Source: JAOUEA01 sp040882605 (GTDB taxonomy: Bacteria; Actinomycetota; UBA4738; HRBIN12). Taken from it: a DNA stretch of 64,000 nucleotides. Where the stretch lies: contig JBBEAY010000041.1 of the NCBI GenBank assembly GCA_040882605.1, positions 47,357-111,356 on the forward strand, read 5' to 3'. The first letter of the stretch is position 1. The number at the start of each line of letters is the position of its first letter. Under the pieces are notes generated by a model. It saw only the letters and a program-made list of their open reading frames with translations. It searched no databases and was not told the DNA's origin. A program made the position numbers and the translations under genes. Below, piece by piece: positions 26,391-35,873 of the stretch.

Positions 26391-27349
26391 ACCGGCACGT
26401 GCTCTCGATGCACGATCTCTCCGCCGACGACGTAGTTCGGGTGCTCGACACTGCGGAGAGCTTCCGCGAGGTCGGCTCGCGCGTGATCAAGAAGGTGCCT
26501 GCGCTCCGCGGACGCACCGTCGTGAACCTCTTCCTCGAGGATTCCACCCGAACGCGTATCTCGTTCGAGCTCGCGGCCAAGCGTCTGTCGGCCGACGTGA
26601 TCAACTTCTCGTCGAGCGGTTCGAGCGTCGCCAAGGGCGAGAGTCTGAAGGACACCGCCCTCACGCTGCAGGCGATGGGCGCTGACGCGATCGTGATCCG
26701 GCACTCATCGAGCGGCTCGCCTCTGCAGCTCACGAAGTGGGTCGACGGCCACGTGCTGAACGCCGGCGACGGCACGCACGAGCACCCGACGCAGGCGCTG
26801 CTCGACCTCTACACGATGCGCGAGAAGCTCGGTCGCCTCGAGGGGCTCCGGGTCGCGATCGTCGGCGACGTGCTGCATTCCAGGGTCGCTCGATCGCTCA
26901 GCTTCGGCCTCGTGAAGATGGGCGCAGAGGTCACGCTGATCGGACCGCCCACGCTGATCCCGCCCGACGCTCCGTCGTGGGGCGTGCAGGTGAGCTACGA
27001 CATCGACGGCGTGATCCCGAAGCTCGACGTCTGCTACATGCTCCGTGTGCAGCGCGAACGCCAGCGGTTGGAGTACTTCCCGAGCGTGCGCGAGTACAAC
27101 CGGCTGTTCGGCCTGACGGGCGCGCGCGCCGCGGTGCTGCCCGAGGGTTCGTTGATCATGCACCCGGGTCCCATGAACCGGGGTGTCGAGATCGACTCCG
27201 ACGTGACCGATCTGCCGGGTGCGGTGATCGAGGAGCAGGTGACGAACGGCATCGCGGTGCGCATGTCGCTGCTGTACCTGTTGCTCGGCGGCGGCGTCTC
27301 CCGCGCCACGCCCGATGCCAGCGGCGAGCGGGGGGTGACACGTGCCTGA
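26387..27349 (+). CDS. pyrB: Aspartate carbamoyltransferase catalytic subunit
   Basis: 320 aa. Carbamoyl phosphate site STRTRISFELAAKRL (near 51), SSGSSVAKGES loop, HPTQALLDLYT and the MHPGPMNRGVEI motif near the end. No pyrI regulatory chain is present. GTG start, four-base overlap with pyrR and eight-base overlap with pyrC. Confidence 0.95.
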   Translation: MNRHVLSMHDLSADDVVRVLDTAESFREVGSRVIKKVPALRGRTVVNLFLEDSTRTRISFELAAKRLSADVINFSSSGSSVAKGESLKDTALTLQAMGADAIVIRHSSSGSPLQLTKWVDGHVLNAGDGTHEHPTQALLDLYTMREKLGRLEGLRVAIVGDVLHSRVARSLSFGLVKMGAEVTLIGPPTLIPPDAPSWGVQVSYDIDGVIPKLDVCYMLRVQRERQRLEYFPSVREYNRLFGLTGARAAVLPEGSLIMHPGPMNRGVEIDSDVTDLPGAVIEEQVTNGIAVRMSLLYLLLGGGVSRATPDASGERGVTRA

Positions 27350-28646
27350 GGCGGTGCTCTTCCGCGGCGCTCGGGTCATCGATCCGGCGACCGCTCACGA
27401 CGCAGTTGCCGACGTGCTGGTCGCCGACGATCGGGTGGAGGCGGTCGGCAGAGGTCTCGATCCGCAGGGCGCCGAGGTGCTCGATTGCGATGGGCTGGTC
27501 CTCACACCAGGACTAGTCGATCTGCACACGCATCTGCGCGAACCGGGGGCAGAGCACAAGGAGACGATCGCGACCGGTACGCGAGCGGCAGCCGCCGGAG
27601 GGTTCACTGCGGTCTCCTCGATGGCGAACACCGACCCGGTGACCGACCACGCCGGCATCGTCGCCGAGATCCGAGACAAGGCTGCGGAAGCCGGACTCGC
27701 CGACGTCTACCCCGTGGGCGCGATCACCAAGGACCTCGCCGGCGAGTCGATGGCCGAGCTCGGCGAGATGGTCGAGGCGGGCGTGCGCATGTTCAGCGAT
27801 GACGGCAACTGCGTGCCGACGGCGCGCACCCTGCGTAACGCGCTCGTATACGCCAAAGCGTTCACGGCCGAAGTCGTGATCGCCGACCATTGCGAGGACG
27901 CCTCGCTCGTGGCCGGCGGACACATGCACGAAGGGGTGCACTCGTATTCCCTCGGGCTCGCCGGGCGACCTGCGGAGGCCGAGGAGATCATCGTGGCCCG
28001 CGACCTGGCGATCGCGCACGCGACGGCCGGGCGTATCCACATCTGCCACGTCTCGGGCGCGCGATCGGTCGAGCTGATCAGGCGGGCGAAGGCCGACGGC
28101 GTACGCGTCACGGCCGAAGTGACACCCCATCACCTGGTGTTCACCGACGACGACCTGATCGGCTACGACACGAACTTCAAGGTGAACCCTCCACTTCGAA
28201 CCGCCGAGGATCGCGACGCCCTTCGCGCCGGGGTGGCCGACGGCACGATCGATGCGATCGCGACCGATCACGCGCCGCACGCGGTCGAAGAGAAGGAATC
28301 GGAGTTCGACCAGGCCCCGCCGGGCACGATCGGACTCGAGACCGCCCTCGCCGCGGTGCTCACACACCTCGTGGTGCCTGGCATCGTCGAGCTTTCACGG
28401 GTGATCGAGGCGATGTCGGCGACGCCGGCGCGCATCCTCGGCGCAGCCGGGCACGGCGTCGCTATCGAACCCGGACGTCCGGCGAACCTCGTGGTGTTCG
28501 ATCCGGCCGAGGCATGGGTGGTCGAGCCGCCGTTCGCGTCGAAGGCCCGCAACAGCGCGTTCATCGGTTGCGAGCTCACGGGGCGGGTTCGCCACACCAT
28601 GCTCCGCGGCGCGCTGACCGTCACCGACGGCAAAGTGACCCGGTAG
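27342..28646 (+). CDS. pyrC: Dihydroorotase (class I)
   Basis: 434 aa. Metal-binding DLHTHLREPG (about 61-70), SDDGNCV, ADHCED, ICHVSGARS and the catalytic ATDHAPH motif are all present. Cyclises carbamoyl aspartate to dihydroorotate. Lies between pyrB and carA in the operon. Confidence 0.95.
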   Translation: MPEAVLFRGARVIDPATAHDAVADVLVADDRVEAVGRGLDPQGAEVLDCDGLVLTPGLVDLHTHLREPGAEHKETIATGTRAAAAGGFTAVSSMANTDPVTDHAGIVAEIRDKAAEAGLADVYPVGAITKDLAGESMAELGEMVEAGVRMFSDDGNCVPTARTLRNALVYAKAFTAEVVIADHCEDASLVAGGHMHEGVHSYSLGLAGRPAEAEEIIVARDLAIAHATAGRIHICHVSGARSVELIRRAKADGVRVTAEVTPHHLVFTDDDLIGYDTNFKVNPPLRTAEDRDALRAGVADGTIDAIATDHAPHAVEEKESEFDQAPPGTIGLETALAAVLTHLVVPGIVELSRVIEAMSATPARILGAAGHGVAIEPGRPANLVVFDPAEAWVVEPPFASKARNSAFIGCELTGRVRHTMLRGALTVTDGKVTR

Positions 28647-28648
28647 GC

Positions 28649-29992
28649 ATGGTGGCGACTAGTCCGAAGCAGACTAGGGGCGGGTCACGAGGCCCCGCCG
28701 CGATGCTCGTGCTCGAAGACGGCAGTGCATTCGAGGGCACCGCCTTCGGCGCACGCGGGGAATCGTTCGGCGAAGCCGTGTTCAACACCGGCATGGGCGG
28801 CTACCAGGAGGTGCTGACCGATCCGTCCTACGCCGGGCAGATCGTAGTCATGACCGCGCCGCACCAGGGCAACTACGGCATGAACGACGAAGATCCGGAA
28901 TCGAGCGCGATCCAGGTGGCCGGGTTCGCGGTGCGCGAAGCATCGCGGCGCGCGTCGTCGTGGCGAGCCGAGACCACCCTCGGGGACTCGCTCGCGGCCT
29001 CGGGCGTCACGGGCATCGAGGGCATCGACACGCGCAGGCTCACCCGAGCGTTGCGCGAGCGAGGGTCGATGCGTGCGGTCGTCTCGACGACGGACCTCGG
29101 CGCCGCCTCGCTGCTCGAACGCGTGCGGTCGGCGCCCGGCATGAAGGGCGCCGACCTCGCGCGCACCGTGAGCGTGGCCAAGCCGTACGAGGCCGCCACG
29201 CTCGTCGGTCAAGCGAGCACCGACCTCGGTCACGTGTTCCGTGTGGCCGCCTACGACTTCGGCTTGAAGCGGAACATCCTGCGCCGCCTCGCAGCCGGTG
29301 GCATCGAGGCGACCGTCTTCCCGGCCGAGACCCCGGCGATGCAGATCGCGGCCGGTAGGTACGACGGGGTGTTCCTCTCGAACGGACCGGGCGATCCGGC
29401 GGCGACCGCCTACGGGGTCGATGCTGCGCGGGAGCTGCTCGGCACGGTACCGGTCTTCGGCATCTGCCTCGGTCACCAACTGCTCGGTCTCGCGCTCGGC
29501 GGCAGCACGTTCAAGATGCCCTTCGGGCACCGGGGCGTGAACCAGCCGGTCAAGAACCTCGACACCGGTGCGGTCGAGATCACGACCCACAACCACGGCT
29601 TCGCGGTAGATCCGCAAGGGTGGGAACGAGACGTCGATGGGGTGGCGCGTTCCGATCGCGGCCGGGTCGCTCTCACGCACTGGAACCTGAACGACGGCAC
29701 CCTCGAGGGGCTGCGGTGTCTCGATCTTCCCGCTTTCGGCGTGCAATACCACCCCGAGGCGGCGCCGGGTCCGCACGACTCGCGCTACCTCTTCGACGAC
29801 TTCCGCACCTTGATGCTGGGGGGTACGGGGGGCTCAAGTAGCGAGGCGCAGCCGAGCGATAGCCCCCAGGAGGTGGGGGGTACGGGGGGCTCAAGCAGCG
29901 AGGCGCAGCCGAGCGATAGCCCCCCGGAGGTGGGGGGTACGGGGGGCTCAAGTAGCGAGGCGCAGCCGAGCGATAGCCCCCCGGAGCACTGA
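28649..29992 (+). CDS. carA: Carbamoyl phosphate synthase small (glutaminase) chain
   Basis: 447 aa from the ATG at 28649, two bases after the pyrC stop; the open frame upstream is only a shadow of pyrC. The class I amidotransferase domain has VFGICLGHQLLGLAL (catalytic Cys) and QYHPEAAPGPHD (His, Glu). The normal protein end is near SRYLFDDFRTLM; here about 57 residues follow, built from three 19-residue repeats (GGTGGSSSEAQPSDSPQEV type). The stop shares its last base with the carB ATG. Confidence 0.94.
   Translation: MVATSPKQTRGGSRGPAAMLVLEDGSAFEGTAFGARGESFGEAVFNTGMGGYQEVLTDPSYAGQIVVMTAPHQGNYGMNDEDPESSAIQVAGFAVREASRRASSWRAETTLGDSLAASGVTGIEGIDTRRLTRALRERGSMRAVVSTTDLGAASLLERVRSAPGMKGADLARTVSVAKPYEAATLVGQASTDLGHVFRVAAYDFGLKRNILRRLAAGGIEATVFPAETPAMQIAAGRYDGVFLSNGPGDPAATAYGVDAARELLGTVPVFGICLGHQLLGLALGGSTFKMPFGHRGVNQPVKNLDTGAVEITTHNHGFAVDPQGWERDVDGVARSDRGRVALTHWNLNDGTLEGLRCLDLPAFGVQYHPEAAPGPHDSRYLFDDFRTLMLGGTGGSSSEAQPSDSPQEVGGTGGSSSEAQPSDSPPEVGGTGGSSSEAQPSDSPPEH
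29824..29989 (+). repeat. Three 57-bp tandem repeats at the 3' end of carA
   Basis: Copies begin at 29824, 29881 and 29938 (the last is cut short by the stop). Each contains GGGGGGCTCAAG, then AGCGAGGCGCAGCCGAGCGA and a C-rich stretch. The G run and C run of each unit can pair (GGGGGGCT with AGCCCCCC), so each is also a hairpin with a 26-base loop. It resembles a mobile REP-like unit that has amplified in frame. Confidence 0.92.
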
Positions 29993-32900
29993 TGCCCAAG
30001 CTGACCGACATCCACTCGATCCTGGTGGTCGGCTCGGGTCCGATCGTGATCGGCCAGGCGTGCGAGTTCGACTACTCGGGAACCCAGGCGTGCAAGGCGC
30101 TGCGCAACGAGGGCTTCACGGTCACGCTCGTGAACTCGAATCCGGCGACGATCATGACCGACCCGCAGTTCGCCGATCGCACCTACATCGAACCGCTCAC
30201 GCCTGAGTCGGTGCTCGCGATCTGCGAGCGGGAGCGCCCCGATGCGCTCTTGCCCACGCTCGGCGGACAGACCGCCTTGAACGTCGCGGTGGCTCTCGCG
30301 GAGTCGGGCGACCTCGACCGGCTCGGTATCAGGCTCATCGGAGCGTCGCTCGAGGCGATCCACCGAGCGGAAGACCGCAGCGCGTTCAAGGAAGCGATGG
30401 TGAAGGCGGGCCTCGACGTGCCGCGCGCCGGCACCGCGACCACGCTCGACGAGGCGCTCACGCTCGGCGAGACGATCGGGTTCCCGCTGATCGTGCGCGC
30501 GTCGTTCACCATGGGCGGCGGCGGCAGCGGATTCGCGGCCGACCGAAAGGAGCTAGCGACGCTCGCGGCTCGAGCCCTCGAGGTCTCGCCGGTGTCGGAG
30601 ATCCTCGTCGAGGAGTCGATCGCCGGCTGGAAGGAGTTCGAGCTCGAGGTGATGCGCGACGCCGACGACAACGGCGTCATCGTCTGCTCGATCGAGAACG
30701 TCGATCCGATGGGCGTGCACACCGGCGATTCGATCACCGTGGCGCCGCAGCAGACCCTGACCGATCGGGAGTACCAGCAGATGCGCGACGCGGCGCTGCA
30801 GGTGCTTCGTGTGATCGGTGTCGAGACCGGCGGCTCGAACGTGCAGTTCGCGGTCGACCCGTCCACTGGGCGTCAGGTGCTCATCGAGATGAACCCGAGG
30901 GTCTCTCGCTCCAGCGCGCTCGCCTCGAAGGCGACCGGGTTCCCGATCGCGAAGATCGCCGCGCTGCTCGCGGTGGGCTACCGCCTCGACGAGATCACGA
31001 ACGACATCACGGGCGAGACCCCGGCGTCGTTCGAGCCGACGCTCGACTACGTCGTCGTGAAGGTGCCGCGATTCGCGTTCGAGAAGTTCCCCGAGGCCGA
31101 CCCTCGGCTCACGTCGACGATGAAGTCGGTTGGGGAGGTCATGGCGATCGGCCGCACCTTCAAGGAAGCCCTCGGCAAGGCGTGGCGCGGCATGGAGAAG
31201 GCCGGGTTCGACCTCGGCGACGAGCATCGGCCAGATCCACGAGGCGGCGCTGATGAGGATCTGCTCGCGGCGATCGCGGTCCCCACCGAAGGCCGGTTGC
31301 ATCTGGTTGAGCGCGCACTCGCCACCGGCCACAGCGTGGATGAGGTCGCTGCTGCCAGCGGCATCGACCCGTGGTTCGTCGACCAGATCGCCGAGGTCGT
31401 CGAGGAGGCGGCGCGGCTGCAAGGGCGGCCGTTGTCGACGCTTTCCGCCCCCGATCTCTTGAGCGCGAAACGCCTCGGCTTGTCCGACGCACGACTCGCC
31501 CGACTCACCGGTGTCACCGAGGAAGCCGTGCGACGCCATCGGGACGCACTCGGGGTGCAGCCCGTCTTCAAGACCGTCGACACCTGCGCGGGGGAGTTCC
31601 CGGCGGGCACGCCGTACCACTTCTCGACCTACGAGCAGGAGAGCGAGGTGACCGCTGCTGACCGGCCGCGAGTGGTGATCCTCGGATCGGGTCCGAACCG
31701 CATCGGACAAGGCATCGAGTTCGATTACGCGTGCGTGCACGCTGCGTTCGCTCTCGAAGAAGCCGGCTTCGAGTCGGTGATGGTGAACTCGAACCCCGAG
31801 ACGGTCTCCACCGACTACGACACGTCGAGTCGCCTCTACTTCGAGCCGCTGTCGCCCGAGGACGTGCTGGCTGTTTGTCGCGTCGAAGAGCCTGTCGGAG
31901 TGATCGCGCAGCTCGGGGGGCAGACCCCCCTGCATCTGGCGCGCGTGCTCGCCGACGAGGGCTTCCCAGTGCTGGGCACTCCGCCCGATGCGATCGACCT
32001 GGCCGAGGACCGTGGAAAGTTCGCCGAGATCCTCGCCGAGCTGGAGATCGCGGCGCCCCCCCACGGGCAAGCCCGCACGATCGAGGGGGCCCGGGAGATC
32101 GCGGATCGCGTCGGCTACCCGGTGGTCGTGCGGCCTTCGTATGTGCTGGGTGGCCGGGCGATGGAGATCGTGTACGACGCCGACGAGCTCGAGACCTTCG
32201 TGCGCACGGCAGCGGAAGCCTCACCCGACCACCCGGTGCACATCGATCGCTTCCTCGAGGGCGCGATCGAGGTCGACGTCGACGCCGTGGCCGATGCCTC
32301 CGGCGGCGTATTCATCGGAGCTGTCATGGAGCACATCGAGGAAGCCGGCGTGCATTCGGGCGATTCGAGCTGCCAGATCCCGCCGGCGACGCTCAGCGAC
32401 GACGAGCTCGACTCGATCGAGGACATCACTCGGCGACTCGCACGCCGCCTCGGTGTGATCGGGTTGTTGAATCTGCAGCTCGCCGTGAAGGACGAGCGCA
32501 TCTGGGTGATCGAGGCCAACCCGCGTGCCTCGCGGACCGTGCCTTTCGTCTCGAAGGTCGTGGGTGTCTCGCTCGCCCGGGTCGCCACATCGGTGCTCAC
32601 AGGCCGGAGCCTCGCCGAGCTCGCGGCCGATGGCGTGCTGCCCGCCGACCCGCATCACTACCGCCACCTGTCGTACACGAGCGTCAAGGCGGCGGTGCTG
32701 CCGTTCGGACGCTTCCCCGGCGTCGACACCGTGCTCGGGCCGGAGATGAAGTCCACGGGTGAGGTCATGGGGGTCGACGCCGACTCGGGCATGGCGCTGG
32801 CGAAGGCGATGGTTGCGGCCGGACATGCATTGCCGACCCGCGGGACCGTGTTCGTGAGCGTCGCGAACCGCGACAAGCGGGCGATCGTGTTTCCCGCCAA

Positions 32901-33312
32901 GCGCCTGGCCGACCTGGGGTTCCGCCTCGTGGCGACCGGCGGCACCGCAGGGGTCCTGCAGCGGGCGGGCATCGCCGTCGAGCGAGTGGCCAAGGTGAGT
33001 GAGGGGCCCGACAACGTGGCGGCGATGATCAGCGGCGGGCGTATCGAGCTGGTGATCAACACGCCGTTCGGACGGGGTCCGCGCACCGACGGGTACTTCA
33101 TCAGGACCGCGGCCGCGAGCGCGGGGGTTCCCTGCATCACCACACTGCCCGGTGTCTTCGCGGCCGTGCGCGGCATCGAGGCGCTCCTCGGCCCGCCGAC
33201 CGAGCCTCGCTCGATCCAGGAGTACCATGCCGAGGCGATGGCCGAGCCGACGCAGGCGCGTCTCACGTTCGAACAGGCGGCGGCTACGAGCGCAGGGGAG
33301 ATGCCGGCGTGA
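29992..33312 (+). CDS. carB: Carbamoyl phosphate synthase large chain
   Basis: 1106 aa, full length. Two homologous synthetase halves each show a GSGP-type start (VGSGPIVIGQACEFDYSG near residue 13; LGSGPNRIGQGIEFDYA near 560), ATP-grasp domains, and an oligomerisation region between them. The C-terminal MGS-like allosteric domain (from about 950) contains LVATGGTAGVLQRAGI. Makes carbamoyl phosphate for pyrimidines and, through argF here, for arginine. Confidence 0.96.
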   Translation: MPKLTDIHSILVVGSGPIVIGQACEFDYSGTQACKALRNEGFTVTLVNSNPATIMTDPQFADRTYIEPLTPESVLAICERERPDALLPTLGGQTALNVAVALAESGDLDRLGIRLIGASLEAIHRAEDRSAFKEAMVKAGLDVPRAGTATTLDEALTLGETIGFPLIVRASFTMGGGGSGFAADRKELATLAARALEVSPVSEILVEESIAGWKEFELEVMRDADDNGVIVCSIENVDPMGVHTGDSITVAPQQTLTDREYQQMRDAALQVLRVIGVETGGSNVQFAVDPSTGRQVLIEMNPRVSRSSALASKATGFPIAKIAALLAVGYRLDEITNDITGETPASFEPTLDYVVVKVPRFAFEKFPEADPRLTSTMKSVGEVMAIGRTFKEALGKAWRGMEKAGFDLGDEHRPDPRGGADEDLLAAIAVPTEGRLHLVERALATGHSVDEVAAASGIDPWFVDQIAEVVEEAARLQGRPLSTLSAPDLLSAKRLGLSDARLARLTGVTEEAVRRHRDALGVQPVFKTVDTCAGEFPAGTPYHFSTYEQESEVTAADRPRVVILGSGPNRIGQGIEFDYACVHAAFALEEAGFESVMVNSNPETVSTDYDTSSRLYFEPLSPEDVLAVCRVEEPVGVIAQLGGQTPLHLARVLADEGFPVLGTPPDAIDLAEDRGKFAEILAELEIAAPPHGQARTIEGAREIADRVGYPVVVRPSYVLGGRAMEIVYDADELETFVRTAAEASPDHPVHIDRFLEGAIEVDVDAVADASGGVFIGAVMEHIEEAGVHSGDSSCQIPPATLSDDELDSIEDITRRLARRLGVIGLLNLQLAVKDERIWVIEANPRASRTVPFVSKVVGVSLARVATSVLTGRSLAELAADGVLPADPHHYRHLSYTSVKAAVLPFGRFPGVDTVLGPEMKSTGEVMGVDADSGMALAKAMVAAGHALPTRGTVFVSVANRDKRAIVFPAKRLADLGFRLVATGGTAGVLQRAGIAVERVAKVSEGPDNVAAMISGGRIELVINTPFGRGPRTDGYFIRTAAASAGVPCITTLPGVFAAVRGIEALLGPPTEPRSIQEYHAEAMAEPTQARLTFEQAAATSAGEMPA

Positions 33313-34181
33313 CCCGTGCGCGCGCCGAGGTCCTGTCGACGAGGAAGCTCGGCGCCTATCACTCACTGACCTTGGTCGCCCCCGAGATCGCGGAGAGGGC
33401 CCGGCCGGGCCAGTTCCTCGCGGTGAAGATGCCCGAGGGCAGGGACTTCTTGCTGCGCAGGCATTTCGCGATCCACCAGGCGTCCAGGCGAGGAGGATGG
33501 GCCGGCACGCTCGAGTTCGTGGTCGACCCCCAGGGCCCGGGCAGCGAGTGGTTGGGATCTATCAAAGCTCACGAGTTCCTCGACGTGATAGGCCCTCTCG
33601 GCACCGCCTTCTCCTATCCGAAGCGACACACGAACTGCCTGCTCGTTGCCGAAGGGCACGGCGCGGCTTCCCTTTACTTCCTCGCGCAAGAGCTCTCGGC
33701 CCGTCACAAGCGGGTGGACATGGTTGTGGGCGGGCAGACGTGGGAACAGGTCTTCAAACCGATCGAGGGCAAGCGCTTGTCGCAGACGATCTCGATCGTG
33801 ACGAACGACGGCACCCTGGGCGAACGCGGTGAGGTCATCGATGCGCTGCCGGAGATGGTCGAAGCCACCGGCACCGAGGTGCTCTACGCGGCCGCTCCTT
33901 CGGCCACCCTCGCCAGGGTCGCAGGCTTCTGCAAGGAACGTGGCATCCCCTCGCAGGTCGCGGTCGAGGAGCGCATGGGCTGCGGGCTCGGCCTGTGCCA
34001 GACGTGCGTCGTGCCCGTCGCGCGCAAGGACGGAAGCGGCTACGACCACCTGAGGTCGTGCGTGGATGGACCGGTCTTCAATCCCGCGCGGGTGCTGTGG
34101 GACCGATGGCTCTCCGAGGCGCCCACGATGCTTCCGACCCCACCCGAGGGCTTGCCGGTGGTGCGTTCATGGCCGGGGTGA
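33309..34181 (+). CDS. pyrK: Dihydroorotate dehydrogenase electron transfer subunit-like (PyrK), altered
   Basis: 290 aa. The [2Fe-2S] cysteines are intact (Cys225, Cys230, Cys233 in MGCGLGLCQTC and Cys251 in SCVDGPVF), and NDGTLGERG fits the family. Two cofactor motifs differ: the FAD motif, usually RRP(I/L)SI, reads RRHFAI (50-55), and the nucleotide loop, usually GGGxG, reads AEGHG (114-118). Electron transfer from NADH may therefore be changed or lost. GTG start overlaps carB by four bases; it overlaps the PyrD-like gene by 13. Confidence 0.8.
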   Translation: MTRARAEVLSTRKLGAYHSLTLVAPEIAERARPGQFLAVKMPEGRDFLLRRHFAIHQASRRGGWAGTLEFVVDPQGPGSEWLGSIKAHEFLDVIGPLGTAFSYPKRHTNCLLVAEGHGAASLYFLAQELSARHKRVDMVVGGQTWEQVFKPIEGKRLSQTISIVTNDGTLGERGEVIDALPEMVEATGTEVLYAAAPSATLARVAGFCKERGIPSQVAVEERMGCGLGLCQTCVVPVARKDGSGYDHLRSCVDGPVFNPARVLWDRWLSEAPTMLPTPPEGLPVVRSWPG

Positions 34182-35137
34182 AGCGCACCCTCTCGGTCGA
34201 TCTGGGCGGCATCGTGATACCGACCCCCGTCATGATCGCTGCCGGCTGCGCGGGAACCGGCAGCGAGCTGTCGGGTCTCGTCGACCTTCGCAAGGTGGGC
34301 GCGGTCGTGAGCCGCACGATCACCCTGGAGCCCGAGAAGGGTTCGCCCACGCCCCGCCTCGCGGAATCCGCGTCCGGCTTGGTGTGGTCGACCGGACTGC
34401 AGAATCCCGGCATCGACGCGTTCGTGGCCGATGAGCTCCCGCGCCTGGCAGCCTCGCCTGCCCACGTGGTGGTGTCGATCGCAGGGGGAAGCGTCGAGGA
34501 GTACGTGCGGCTCACCGGCGCCTTGCAGGGTCGCCCTGACGTCTCCGCGATCGAGGTGTACCTGTCTGGACCCGACGTGGAGCTCGGGCGGGCGATGCTC
34601 GGTGCGCACGTGGATCGCGCGGCCGAGATCGCAGGCGCGGTCGCGCGTATGTCGATGGTGCCCGTGTTCGCGAAGCTGCCCATGCACGCGTCCGAGCTGG
34701 CGGAGATCGCGGGCGCGGTCGTTCGGGCCGGTGTCACCGGCGTGACCATCGGCGGATCGCCGCCAGCCCTCGACGTGCGATCAGATCGCCTGCGGCCCGG
34801 GCTCGGAGGCGTCACCGGCTGGCTGAGCGGGCCCGCCGTGTTACCGATGACCCTACGTGCGGTCTTCGACGTCTCGCGCGCAGTGCCCGACACGCCCGTG
34901 ATCGCTGTCGGTGGCATCCGCACGGGCGAGGACGCCGTCGAGGCCTTCCTCGCCGGCGCGTGGGCGGTGCAGGTCGGCACAGCGACGTTGATCGACCCGG
35001 GGGCGCCGGTGATGGTCGCGCAAGGCGTCGTGCGGTACTTGAAGGACAAGGGGCTGGCCTCACCTACAGATCTGCGCGCGCGTTTGCGGGTGCCGGCCTC
35101 GTTCGGCGCCGCAGACGAGGATAGTCAGCGCCCATGA
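34169..35137 (+). CDS. Dihydroorotate dehydrogenase class 1B-like flavoprotein lacking catalytic residues
   Basis: 322 aa. Aligned by eye to Bacillus subtilis PyrD as I recall it, fold landmarks are kept (GSPTPRLAES, TGLQNPGIDAF, VIAVGGIRTGEDAVEAFLAGA, VQVGTA for FMN phosphate), but the active site is not: Lys of the IKATT strand is Arg49; the Asn of NAIGLQNPG is Trp73; the ELNISCPN loop reads EVYLSGPD, so Asn is Tyr131, catalytic Cys is Gly134 and Asn is Asp136; and the INT motif reads GGS (195-197). It sits where pyrD belongs in the operon, so it may have a new role or an unusual mechanism. The start overlaps pyrK. Confidence 0.75.
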   Translation: MAGVKRTLSVDLGGIVIPTPVMIAAGCAGTGSELSGLVDLRKVGAVVSRTITLEPEKGSPTPRLAESASGLVWSTGLQNPGIDAFVADELPRLAASPAHVVVSIAGGSVEEYVRLTGALQGRPDVSAIEVYLSGPDVELGRAMLGAHVDRAAEIAGAVARMSMVPVFAKLPMHASELAEIAGAVVRAGVTGVTIGGSPPALDVRSDRLRPGLGGVTGWLSGPAVLPMTLRAVFDVSRAVPDTPVIAVGGIRTGEDAVEAFLAGAWAVQVGTATLIDPGAPVMVAQGVVRYLKDKGLASPTDLRARLRVPASFGAADEDSQRP

Positions 35138-35817
35138 TGCCGCGCCCGCCCAACCCGCTGGTGATCGCGCTCGACGTGAGCGATCTCGACATGGCCGTGC
35201 GGCTGGCAGTCGATCTGGCGCCTCATGCGGGCATGCTGAAGGTGGGCCTGGAGCTTTGCTGGGCCGAGGGTCCCGACGCGGTGCGGCGCATCGCGGACCA
35301 CGCCCCCGTGTTCGTCGACGCGAAGCTGCACGACATACCGAATACGGTCGAGAGCGCCGCCGCCAACATCGCACGGCTCGGTGTCGCGATGTTGAACGTG
35401 CATGCGCTCGGTGGCGACGCGATGATGCGAGCGGCCCTCGACGGCGCCGCGCGCGGAGCGGAGCAGGGTGGCTACGCCATGCCGTCGGTGGTCGCCGTGA
35501 CGGTGCTCTCGTCGATGGCGGGCGAAGAGCTCGCCTCGCCCGCCTCGCTCGCGTTCGAGGCGCAAGCGGCCGGCCTCGATGGTGTCGTCGTGTCGGGTGA
35601 GGACGTACGCGATGTGCGCGATGTCTGCGGCGAGGAGTTCTGCCTCGTGGTGCCGGGCATCCGCCCCCAAGGCGCCAACGGCGACGATCAGGTCCGTGTG
35701 CTGACGCCGTCGGCGGCTCTGGAGGCCGGCGCGGACTACCTCGTGGTGGGCCGCCCGATCACGGGGTCCGATGACCCGGCCGGCGTCGCGAGAGGCATCG
35801 TGCGCAGCGTTCGCTGA
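35134..35817 (+). CDS. pyrF: Orotidine 5'-phosphate decarboxylase
   Basis: 227 aa. Begins NPLVIALDVSDLD, with catalytic Lys/Asp network FVDAKLHDIPNTV (near 55-67) and phosphate-binding VPGIRPQG and LVVGRPI. Type I enzyme. The ATG overlaps the upstream stop as ATGA. Last gene of the pyr operon; pyrE is not in the window. Confidence 0.94.
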   Translation: MMPRPPNPLVIALDVSDLDMAVRLAVDLAPHAGMLKVGLELCWAEGPDAVRRIADHAPVFVDAKLHDIPNTVESAAANIARLGVAMLNVHALGGDAMMRAALDGAARGAEQGGYAMPSVVAVTVLSSMAGEELASPASLAFEAQAAGLDGVVVSGEDVRDVRDVCGEEFCLVVPGIRPQGANGDDQVRVLTPSAALEAGADYLVVGRPITGSDDPAGVARGIVRSVR

Positions 35818-35873
35818 TGCTCCCGCGCCCCCGCAAGGTGGGAGAAACCGCAGGTCGTCGGCCACATCGCGCG

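Noticed and set aside
29824..29989. G-run/C-run hairpins at the carA end, considered as terminators
   Set aside because: The reading frame is open through all three, carB starts one base after the stop, and no T runs follow.
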